From assembly GCA_964602415.1 (NCBI GenBank), contig CAZRQL010000014.1, positions 1 through 64,000 of the forward strand: a DNA stretch of 64,000 nucleotides, in the 5' to 3' direction. Source of the DNA: CAZRQL01 sp964602415. Its GTDB lineage: Bacteria > Bacteroidota > Bacteroidia > Cytophagales > Flammeovirgaceae. This document shows positions 8,119 to 15,552 of this stretch, in pieces. How positions within the stretch are numbered: position 1 is the stretch's first letter; each line of letters opens with the position of its first letter. The translations under genes and the position numbers were made by a program. A model generated the notes under the pieces. It was given only the letters and a program-made list of their open reading frames with translations, was not told where the DNA came from and did no database searches.

Positions 8119-9543
8119 ATGGCTACCAATGACTCTCGGCGAGCGGCTTACGTGCTGTACAAGGCTTTCCGCTTCAACGTACTTTTCAACACCTCTACTT
8201 TTACAGGAAACTTGGTTATCTCATTGATTGCCGCTTATTTTTTCAGACAACTTGGCTATGGAGATGCTGTTGACTATGTATTTTTCCTGACATTACTCTC
8301 TATTGGGCTTTGGATAACCGAAGCCATACCCCCTTTTGCTGTGGGGATTTTACTGCTTGCTATGTTGGTGTTGGGATTTGGCACAGATTACATAGTTGAA
8401 AGCGAAGAGCATAACGCCAGCATTTACATCAACACATGGACAAGCAACGTAATTTGGCTATTGCTGGGAGGTTTTTTCTTGGCAGAAGCCATGAAAGAAG
8501 TACAACTTGACCAGTCCCTCTTCAAACTGAGCATCAAATTTTTTGGCACACGTGCCGATAGGCTGTTGTTTGGTTTGATGCTTATGACCGCTTTGGGCAG
8601 CATGCTCATGTCCAACACCGCCACAGCCGCTATGATGATTTCCTCGGTCATGCCGCTGATTAGAAATTTGGGGAAAAGTTCTCCTTTTACTCGAGCCCTT
8701 CTTACGGGGATAGCTGCCGCAGCCTCGATAGGGGGGATAGGCACCATTATAGGCAGCGCACCCAACGCCATCGCGGTAGGGGCACTGATGGAGAAAGGCG
8801 TAAGGGTTACGTTTTTGGGATGGATGATACTGGGCTTCCCTACAGCCATCTTTTTCCTGTATCTTTTTTGGCTTTATTTAGTCAAAACACTCAAAATAAG
8901 CAATTTAAATATAGACATGAACAGTATTGTTCTCCCCACAAGTGACACAGTCGAACCTTACAAAAAGCGAGTGGTTTTAGTGGTTCTGGTGCTGACCTTT
9001 GCCCTTTGGCTTACGGAGCCGGTTCACGGCATACCTCTGGCGGGTACGTCTATTTTACCTATTGTTTTACTCACTCTCACTCAAGTTATTACGGCAGACC
9101 ACATCCGCTCTCTTCCTTGGGAGGTTTTGATGCTGGTGGCCGGGGGGCTGGGGTTGGGTATTGCCCTGGCAGACGTAGGGCTTACGCAAATTATTATGCA
9201 GAAAATCAATAGTTTGCACTTGGCAATTTTTATTGTGGCTGTTATTTTTGTTTGGTTCGCTGTGTTGCTTTCCAATGTGATGAGCAACACGGCGGCGGCT
9301 TCTATCTTAGTGCCTCTTGCCATCTCTCTCAGTGAGCCTTATGGTACGATAGTACCCCTGATGATACCGTTAAGTTGTGCTTGTGCCTTGTTTTTGCCTG
9401 TCTCTACTCCACCCAATGCTGTGGCTTATGCTACGGGCTATCTGGAGCAAAAAGACTTTAGAAAGGGCGGAAAATTTTTTATACTTATTGGCCCTCCGAT
9501 TGCGTTTTGTGTGGTAGTACTTTGGTGGGTTTTATTTTTTTAG
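8119..9543 (+). CDS. SLC13/DASS-family sodium-coupled anion symporter
   Basis: A 474-residue protein with about eleven or twelve membrane segments. Two repeat-related signatures are visible: LMSNTATAAMM near residue 165 and LSNVMSNTAAASILVPLA near residue 388. These Ser-Asn-Thr motifs line the sodium and substrate sites in the DASS family. The C-terminal LPVSTPPNAVAYATGYL is also typical. The substrate is likely a di- or tricarboxylate or sulfate and cannot be decided from sequence. A promoter-like TAAATTTG lies 25 bases upstream. The next gene, an ABC ATPase, starts one base after the stop, indicating coupled expression. Confidence 0.9.
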   Translation: MATNDSRRAAYVLYKAFRFNVLFNTSTFTGNLVISLIAAYFFRQLGYGDAVDYVFFLTLLSIGLWITEAIPPFAVGILLLAMLVLGFGTDYIVESEEHNASIYINTWTSNVIWLLLGGFFLAEAMKEVQLDQSLFKLSIKFFGTRADRLLFGLMLMTALGSMLMSNTATAAMMISSVMPLIRNLGKSSPFTRALLTGIAAAASIGGIGTIIGSAPNAIAVGALMEKGVRVTFLGWMILGFPTAIFFLYLFWLYLVKTLKISNLNIDMNSIVLPTSDTVEPYKKRVVLVVLVLTFALWLTEPVHGIPLAGTSILPIVLLTLTQVITADHIRSLPWEVLMLVAGGLGLGIALADVGLTQIIMQKINSLHLAIFIVAVIFVWFAVLLSNVMSNTAAASILVPLAISLSEPYGTIVPLMIPLSCACALFLPVSTPPNAVAYATGYLEQKDFRKGGKFFILIGPPIAFCVVVLWWVLFF

Positions 9544-9544
9544 A

Positions 9545-10489
9545 TTGATTGAGATAGTGTCATTGAGCAAACGGTTTGCTCTTACAAAAGCGGTTGATTC
9601 GGTAAGTCTTAGTATTGATAGTCAAACCCTTACGGCTTTATTGGGCGAAAGTGGCTGTGGAAAGACTACGTTGTTGCGCTTACTGGCGGGGCTTGAAAAA
9701 CCCGACAGCGGACAAATCAATCTTAACAATCAGGATATCACCTACTTAGCACCTCAAAAAAGAGGGATAGGTTTGGTTTTTCAAGATTTTGCACTTTTCC
9801 CGCACCTGACTGTGGAGCAAAATGTAGGCTTTGGGTTAAAACAATCAGACAAATACAAAGTGGCTTCTTATTTGGACAGAGTCAAACTAAGCGACTTAGC
9901 AAAACGCTACCCCCATGAGCTATCGGGCGGGCAACAGCAGCGGGTGGCTTTGGCCAGAGCCTTGGCCGTAGAACCCAAGGTACTGCTGTTGGATGAGCCA
10001 TTTAGCAACTTAGACCCCTCCCTCAAACAAGAAATGACTTGGGAACTTAAAAACTGGCTCAAAGATTTGACCGTTGTGATGGTAACCCACGATGCCAAAG
10101 ACGCTTTGTCGGTGGCGGATAAACTGGTTTTGATGCGCAAAGGTTCTGTTGTTCAGGCAGGCACTCCCTCTGAGTTGTACCTAAATCCGGTGGATGCTTA
10201 CACAGCCGATTTTTTTGGGGTGGCCAATTTTTTCGAGGCTCAAGAGTTGCAACGTTTTTTCGGTGAGCACAGGAAAAACGGGCTTTATATGGTCAGGGCA
10301 GAGGACTGGCATGTTGCTCCTTCATCGGCAGGATGGCAACTTTGGTCTAAGTCTTACCAAGGTGGTAGGTGGTTGGCCTGTTTTGGTTTGGAAGAAAAGA
10401 AAATCTTCGTCTATTTGCCCGAAGAATTTGATTTCAACACTTATTTCTACCAACTTACGTACGTCAAAATAAGAGCTTTAACTTCTTAA
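9545..10489 (+). CDS. Orphan ABC transporter ATPase, FbpC/PotA-like
   Basis: A 314-residue ATP-binding subunit of the iron/polyamine/molybdate importer class. Visible motifs are Walker A GESGCGKTT (about 34-42), Q-loop VFQDFALFPHLT, signature LSGGQQQRVALARALA, Walker B VLLLDEPFSNLD and the switch His in VMVTHD. After DFFGVANFF comes a short TOBE-like C-terminal domain of about 90 residues. The only upstream start is a TTG at 9545, one base after the symporter stop; no ATG fits the N-terminus. No permease or binding-protein gene is adjacent, which is unusual for this class. The receiver-domain gene follows four bases after the stop. Confidence 0.88.
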   Translation: MIEIVSLSKRFALTKAVDSVSLSIDSQTLTALLGESGCGKTTLLRLLAGLEKPDSGQINLNNQDITYLAPQKRGIGLVFQDFALFPHLTVEQNVGFGLKQSDKYKVASYLDRVKLSDLAKRYPHELSGGQQQRVALARALAVEPKVLLLDEPFSNLDPSLKQEMTWELKNWLKDLTVVMVTHDAKDALSVADKLVLMRKGSVVQAGTPSELYLNPVDAYTADFFGVANFFEAQELQRFFGEHRKNGLYMVRAEDWHVAPSSAGWQLWSKSYQGGRWLACFGLEEKKIFVYLPEEFDFNTYFYQLTYVKIRALTS

Positions 10490-10493
10490 CAAT

Positions 10494-11573
10494 ATGCCGA
10501 TTTCTCTGCTCATAGTGGATGATATGGAAATCAATCAAATGATTATCAAAAAATTCATTTTGAGTGAGTACGCTGATTTTCAAATTCTTACAGCAAAAAA
10601 CGGACTGGAAGCGGTAGAGTCTGCTCGCTCGCAACAGCCTGATATTATTATTATGGATTGGGAGATGCCCTATATGGACGGCTTGGAAGCCACCAAAATC
10701 ATCAAGCAAGACCCCCAAACAAAATTAATACCCATCATCATAACAACCAGTTATCACTCTGCGGACAGGTTCAAAGAGGCTCTCAATGCCGGAGCAGATG
10801 ATTTTGTGAGCAGCCTGTCTTCGCCTTATGAAATCAATGCCCGTATCGGTTCTGTTCTCAAAATGAACCAACTCTACACCAGCACCCTAATCAGCAAACA
10901 AGAGATTTCCTCTCAAAAAGAAATCATAGAATACAAAAACCATGAAAACAACCGAATCAAACGGATTGTTTACAATATATTTCTGGTTTACAGCATCGTA
11001 GCAACCCTTACATCTTTTTTGTCTTTTCACTACTTCAAAATGCTATCCAAGCACGAAAGAACAATCGCCGGAACTGTGGAGGCCCTCCACGAGATTGACT
11101 ATTTTATTGTAGTAGGGCAACAACATTTGACCCGAAGGCTCACCATTCCAAATGGAGAGTTTGTTCAAGAACAAAAGTATTACCAACAATATGAGCGAAT
11201 TGAGCATGGATTAGACTCTTTGCTGTTTCGCAGTGATCTCAGTTCTTATGAAAAAGACATGATCTATAAACTCAAATTATTCACCGCCAATATAAACAGC
11301 GAGATCAACCGTAAAATTGCCACCTACAAGCCGGGAACTTATACAGATTTGAGACCACTAAACGCAGAAATAGGTGGTACATATCTGGTTGTCAAACAAC
11401 TAAGGGATTACTATTTAGTCAAACGCGAAAAAACCTTAGATTTAGTAAAAATCATCAATCTCATCATGGTGACCATAACCGTTATTGTTACCATATTTTT
11501 GGCTGCATCAGTTCAATTCTTTATCAAAGAAGACAGTAAAGAAAGTTGGTGGTTCAAAATATTTTTTAGGTAA
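10494..11573 (+). CDS. Membrane-anchored receiver-domain protein with periplasmic domain, no output domain
   Basis: A 359-residue protein with an unusual layout. Residues 1-125 are a CheY-like receiver with the acidic pair Asp9/Asp10, phospho-acceptor Asp55 (IIIMDWEMPYMDG) and Thr84/85. The conserved Lys is missing: the segment reads ADDFVSSLSSPYE, so Ser107 occupies the Lys position. A helical linker (about 126-157) leads to membrane segment 1 (about 158-182), a helix-rich extracytoplasmic domain of about 135 residues, membrane segment 2 (about 318-344) and a 15-residue cytoplasmic tail. There is no kinase, HTH or GGDEF output. It may sense phosphorylation inside and signal outward, or act as a phosphate sink; that is inference. 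It sits four bases after the ABC ATPase and 23 before the M16 peptidase. Confidence 0.85.
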   Translation: MPISLLIVDDMEINQMIIKKFILSEYADFQILTAKNGLEAVESARSQQPDIIIMDWEMPYMDGLEATKIIKQDPQTKLIPIIITTSYHSADRFKEALNAGADDFVSSLSSPYEINARIGSVLKMNQLYTSTLISKQEISSQKEIIEYKNHENNRIKRIVYNIFLVYSIVATLTSFLSFHYFKMLSKHERTIAGTVEALHEIDYFIVVGQQHLTRRLTIPNGEFVQEQKYYQQYERIEHGLDSLLFRSDLSSYEKDMIYKLKLFTANINSEINRKIATYKPGTYTDLRPLNAEIGGTYLVVKQLRDYYLVKREKTLDLVKIINLIMVTITVIVTIFLAASVQFFIKEDSKESWWFKIFFR

Positions 11574-11596
11574 CTTGTCTTCATATAAATCAGCCA

Positions 11597-12823
11597 ATGT
11601 TTGATTATCAAACTATTATATTGTCAAATGGGCTTCGGGTAATCGCTCAACAAGACAACATCACACCTCTGGCAGCAGTAAACATGCTTTATGCGGTTGG
11701 GTCAAGAGATGAAGATGAAAACAAAACGGGTTTAGCACATCTTTTTGAGCACCTCATGTTTGGGGGTTCAAGCCACGTGGCAGATTTTGATAAAATGGTG
11801 CAAAATGCCTCAGGAGAGTCCAATGCCTACACTACGCCGGATTTGACAAACTATTATATTACCCTGCCCGCCCAAAATATTGAGACCGCTTTTTGGCTCG
11901 AGTCAGACCGCATGTTTTTTCCCAAACTCGAATCTTGCTTTGAAGCCCAAAAAAAAGTGGTCATAGAAGAATGCAAACAGCGGTATCTCAACCAGCCTTA
12001 CGGTGATGTCTGGCTTAAAATCAGAGACTTGGCCTATCAAGTTCACCCTTATCGCTGGGCAACTATTGGACGGTCAATCCAACAAATTGAGCAACTCAGC
12101 CTTGCAGACACTCAAGATTTTTTCTTGCGGTTTTACCACCCTTCCAATGCAATCTTGAGCGTAGTAAGTCCTTTTGAACCTCGGCAAATCTTCGAATGGG
12201 CACAAAAATGGTTTGGTTATCAAACTTCACCTGCAAACTCCCTAAGCAGAGTGTATCCCAAAGAACCTCAACAAAACCAACAACATAGGCTATACGTAGC
12301 TGCTAAAGTTCCACAAAAAGCCGTTTACATCGCTTTCCATTGCCCGGCGGCTGATTCAGAAGATGTCTTCCCTTTGCTGGTATTGAATTATATCTTTTCT
12401 CAAGGCAAGAGCGCAAGGCTACACCAAAACCTTGTCAAAAAACAAAAAACTTTTGTGGAGGCTTCTATGAGCATGACCGGCTCAAAAGACCCCGGGCTCG
12501 TCGTGGCTTCAGGCAGACTGGCAAATATCGACTTTCAGACAGGCTACCAACTGATTATGCAGGAACTCTACGAGGCTCAAAATATTTCCGAATCAGAAGT
12601 TCAAAAAGCTAAAAATCAGCTTATTACTCAAATATTTTTTGCCGATCTTTCACCTGCTAACCGCGCAAACAGGCTTGCTTATTGCGCATTTTTGGGAGAT
12701 TTGGATAGAATCAACTATGAAAAAAGCAAACTTATGGCAGTCGAGACTTCAACAGTCAAAGAATTGGCTGCAAAACTCTTTCATCCCGACAAAGCCTCAG
12801 TTTTGTTTTACGGTGAGCCATAA
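11597..12823 (+). CDS. M16-family zinc metallopeptidase
   Basis: A 408-residue protein of the pitrilysin/processing-peptidase family. The inverted zinc motif is HLFEH at residues 48-52, followed by MFGGSSH; the third ligand is a Glu at about 124-125 (VVIEECKQR). N- and C-terminal halves are the two M16 domains that form a half-clam; a second half is expected from dimerisation or from a partner lacking the motif, and no partner gene lies next to it. No signal peptide is seen, so it should be cytoplasmic. Its 3' end overlaps the convergent M61 gene by 27 bases. It probably shares the transcript of the preceding symporter, ATPase and receiver genes. Confidence 0.9.
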   Translation: MFDYQTIILSNGLRVIAQQDNITPLAAVNMLYAVGSRDEDENKTGLAHLFEHLMFGGSSHVADFDKMVQNASGESNAYTTPDLTNYYITLPAQNIETAFWLESDRMFFPKLESCFEAQKKVVIEECKQRYLNQPYGDVWLKIRDLAYQVHPYRWATIGRSIQQIEQLSLADTQDFFLRFYHPSNAILSVVSPFEPRQIFEWAQKWFGYQTSPANSLSRVYPKEPQQNQQHRLYVAAKVPQKAVYIAFHCPAADSEDVFPLLVLNYIFSQGKSARLHQNLVKKQKTFVEASMSMTGSKDPGLVVASGRLANIDFQTGYQLIMQELYEAQNISESEVQKAKNQLITQIFFADLSPANRANRLAYCAFLGDLDRINYEKSKLMAVETSTVKELAAKLFHPDKASVLFYGEP

Positions 12824-14614
12824 ACTTGCCAATTTTTTTTGGGCTTCGGTGGCGGTGGGCGAAAAAGCCATGTAGTTCTTGATTTGTTTGATAGAAGGTT
12901 TGCGGGGTAGGGGCAGGGTGATTTTTTGTTGTGCCCTAAGCACCGTGATGTTGTTTCTACTGTCTGCAACCTGTTGAACAAGTTGGTTTATGTTGCTTTT
13001 GTCAACGGGCTGATTGTTTATCTGTAAAATTATATCTCCCTGTTTGTAGCCTATCTTTTTTGTGGTTTTGTCAGAATATATTTTTGTGATAATGAGTCCT
13101 TTTTCGCTATTCTTTATCTCTATTTTGCCAATATCCAAAACCGAAATGTTTTTAGTAGGTGCGTATTGGATACCAACTTTTGCAAAAAAATTCTCATAAG
13201 GCAGTTCGAGTGTTCCCTCTACATAGTCGGTAAAAAACTTGCGCAGACTTGATTGATTTGCTATTTCGGTTATTTTGTCAAACAGTTCATCGTCTTTAAA
13301 CGGTTTGTCTTTGCCGTAATATTTGGACAAATCAGCCATCAGTTGCTGGAGTCCGTATTGTCCGGCACTGTTTTCCAATAGAGTAATATCCAAAAATGCC
13401 GCTATCAAAGCTCCTTTTTCATATACATTGCCGTATTGCCTTTTGTGTTTGTCCAAACAGTGTCGGCTCAACTCAGTGAAAGGAAGATTTTTTTGGTATG
13501 AAGCTGCACCTTGTATCTTGGCTGCCAATAAGTTAAGGTAATCTTGTTGTGAGATCAAACCGTGCTTGACTTGCATGTGGGTAGCAGCGTATTCGGTAGC
13601 CCCTTCATAAAGCCAAAGATGCTTGGACATTTTGGGCGAAATGAAATCAAAATCGTGTATTTCTTCGCTGTGGATGCTCAATGGCGTGATGATATGAAAA
13701 AACTCATGTGCCGCAATGTCTTTGATAGATTGGACAAGTTCCTTACCGGGCAGGGTCTCCAACAAAAAATAAAAAGAAGAATACGAGTGCTCCAAAGCAC
13801 CTATGAGACCTGATTTTGGGCTTTGATCGGTAAAATAAAACAAAAAAGCGTATTTGGAAATGGGTAACTTGCCCCCTAAATATTCTTTTTGCGCTGTCAA
13901 AAGAGAAGACAATTCGGAAGCGATGAATTGGGAGCTAATCAAAGAGTTGGGAGAATATACAGAAACCAGCACTTCTGCATCTCCCACCCATAAAGTACTG
14001 GTATCGGCACGACAATACAATATAGGTGAGTCCGCCAGTTTGGTGTAATTTTCTACCAAAAAAACATCTTGTAAGCTATCTGCATCAATAGGTTTTAGGG
14101 CGGTAGAGCCGTAAAAATAAGATGGCTTGCGTAAAGTTATCTGGTAAGGGATATTCTTGAGATTTTCGAGGTAACCAAAAAGAGCATGCGGATTCAAAAC
14201 AAATACCTTGTCCTTCTCAAAACTGGTGCCAGCAGGCTCAAAAACCAAGTTGTTGGTATTGTTGCGCCAAGTATCTTCTACGGTGTAGGTAATCTTGCCC
14301 AAGTTCATGCTGTTTTTGATTTGCCAAGAATTGACCGACTCTCTCACCACTTCCAAAGGCTGACCGTCATGAGTATATGCTTTAAAATCCATTACATACC
14401 TTCCAAAATCATAAATACTGTAAGTACCGGGAACTATGGCAGGCATGTAGTACTTAGTTTGAGAATTGGTAGGCTTAGGGGTATAGCACACCACTTTAAG
14501 TTTGTTATCCTGCACACTATTGAGATCCACCTCAATTTGATATTGTTGGGCAAAAGCACAAAACCCCAGTAGCAGCAGAAAAAATTGCATGATTAACATC
14601 CTGTAACTGAGCAT
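12797..14614 (-). CDS. M61-family metallopeptidase (glycyl aminopeptidase-like) with PDZ domain
   Basis: About 605 residues from the ATG at 14614; ATGs at 14599 and 14590 are also possible, and all precede a signal peptide core (MQFFLLLLGFCAFAQ). The N-terminal beta-rich domain is followed by the catalytic domain with AAHEFFHIITPLS, where HEFFH binds zinc, and LWLYEGATEYAA with the third ligand Glu. A PDZ domain near residues 485-570 carries GLIITKIYSD and GYKQGDIILQINNQPV. The family cleaves N-terminal Gly or Ala residues from peptides. It is probably periplasmic. The 3' end overlaps the convergent M16 gene by 27 bases and no hairpin terminator separates them. Confidence 0.9.
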   Translation of the reverse strand: MLSYRMLIMQFFLLLLGFCAFAQQYQIEVDLNSVQDNKLKVVCYTPKPTNSQTKYYMPAIVPGTYSIYDFGRYVMDFKAYTHDGQPLEVVRESVNSWQIKNSMNLGKITYTVEDTWRNNTNNLVFEPAGTSFEKDKVFVLNPHALFGYLENLKNIPYQITLRKPSYFYGSTALKPIDADSLQDVFLVENYTKLADSPILYCRADTSTLWVGDAEVLVSVYSPNSLISSQFIASELSSLLTAQKEYLGGKLPISKYAFLFYFTDQSPKSGLIGALEHSYSSFYFLLETLPGKELVQSIKDIAAHEFFHIITPLSIHSEEIHDFDFISPKMSKHLWLYEGATEYAATHMQVKHGLISQQDYLNLLAAKIQGAASYQKNLPFTELSRHCLDKHKRQYGNVYEKGALIAAFLDITLLENSAGQYGLQQLMADLSKYYGKDKPFKDDELFDKITEIANQSSLRKFFTDYVEGTLELPYENFFAKVGIQYAPTKNISVLDIGKIEIKNSEKGLIITKIYSDKTTKKIGYKQGDIILQINNQPVDKSNINQLVQQVADSRNNITVLRAQQKITLPLPRKPSIKQIKNYMAFSPTATEAQKKLASLWLTVKQN

Positions 14615-14654
14615 AGACAATTAAGGTTGAAGATTTTAGATAAGTCTTTGACAA

Positions 14655-15095
14655 CTAAGCCTTAAATTCAGTAGCAAACCGCAAATCAGTTGTCATCTCA
14701 AAGCGATAACGAGGATTTTGGACAACATCGCGCTCAATATTTTTACTGAGCACTTCCAAATCTTTTGCATTCAGGTAAGACTTAAAAAATTCACCCACGC
14801 CTTGCAGCACAAACCCAACAAACAAGACTGTATGATTGTCTGAATTTACAAAAGGCTCGTAAGGTAAAATAATGGTGTATTGTGTTGATTTTTTGAGGGT
14901 TTCCTTTGTAAACTTAGGCTTTTCTATGGTGGAATCCAAGGTTATGATGATTTCGCCCTCAAATGCAAAGCCCGGTTTGGTGGAAAGCAAGTCGCGGATC
15001 GGATTGGCAATGGCCGACAAAATTTTCCAGTTGATATTGAGAACTTTACCCGGTTCGCGGTAAAAGAGACAAAACCCAAATTTACTTTTTCTCAT
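14655..15095 (-). CDS. Unknown protein, coupled partner of the GIY-YIG-like gene
   Basis: A 146-residue protein that I do not recognise. It has alternating hydrophobic strands in residues 35-95 (EGEIIITLDS, YTIILPYEP, TVLFVGFVLQGVG) and a helical, charged C-terminus (LSKNIERDVV). No signal peptide is present. Its ATG overlaps the stop of the upstream gene in an ATGA arrangement (15092-15095), so the two are very probably translationally coupled. A small pair of this kind could be nuclease plus regulator or toxin plus immunity protein; nothing in this protein proves it. Downstream, the M61 gene begins about 40 bases away on the same strand. Confidence 0.7.
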   Translation of the reverse strand: MRKSKFGFCLFYREPGKVLNINWKILSAIANPIRDLLSTKPGFAFEGEIIITLDSTIEKPKFTKETLKKSTQYTIILPYEPFVNSDNHTVLFVGFVLQGVGEFFKSYLNAKDLEVLSKNIERDVVQNPRYRFEMTTDLRFATEFKA

Positions 15096-15412
15096 GGCTT
15101 AAAACTGTCCTCATTTCCGGGGGGAACAATCCCTGTTTTGTTGTAATACTCTCTAATCAATTTGTTTTCTGCTTGTTTGGCTTCTTTAACTGTAACGTTT
15201 TTCAATGTCAAAAATATCTTAAAAAAGACACTCTCTGTACCAAAAAGTTTCCAAAAGAGTCTCAATTGGCTGTGGAGTCTAACAGGGAGTTGTGATTGTT
15301 TACAAACTTTATCGGCATCGGCCTTGCCAAATTTAAAAATCCGACCGAAAAGAAAAATGGCATATACCACAAAGTTGCCTACTTTATCATTTCGGTTTTT
15401 ATGAGCCGACAT
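15092..15412 (-). CDS. Small protein with possible GIY-YIG nuclease fold
   Basis: 106 residues from the ATG at 15412. The order of conserved positions fits GIY-YIG nucleases: VVYAIFLF as the first strand, GRIFKFGKADADK as the YIG strand, LPVRLHSQL with the helix Arg and His, AENKLIREYY with the helical Glu, and PPGNE with the C-terminal Asn. If correct it would be a small magnesium-dependent DNA or RNA endonuclease. It has no export signal and no fused domain. It overlaps the following unknown gene by four bases. The region upstream (15413-15552) also holds the promoter of the divergent M1 gene. The family assignment rests on motif spacing only and could be wrong. Confidence 0.6.
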   Translation of the reverse strand: MSAHKNRNDKVGNFVVYAIFLFGRIFKFGKADADKVCKQSQLPVRLHSQLRLFWKLFGTESVFFKIFLTLKNVTVKEAKQAENKLIREYYNKTGIVPPGNEDSFKP

Positions 15413-15487
15413 CAAGTTTAAATTTTAGCAAAGAAAATAAATTTTATTTTAATTAAAAAAGCTGTTTGGTCAAAAGTATGAGGGATT

Positions 15488-15518
15488 CTTGAATTGTGGC
15501 CGGCTTTTTTTAGCTTTG
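15488..15518 (+). promoter_or_regulatory. Promoter for the M1 aminopeptidase gene
   Basis: CTTG at 15488-15491 and TAGCTTTG at 15511-15518, spaced by 19 bases, match the Bacteroidota housekeeping promoter (TTTG and TAnnTTTG). The ATG is 34 bases downstream, giving a leader of roughly 28 bases. Confidence 0.65.
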
Positions 15519-15552
15519 CGCCCTTAATAATTTCATTTTCAAATCTATTTTG

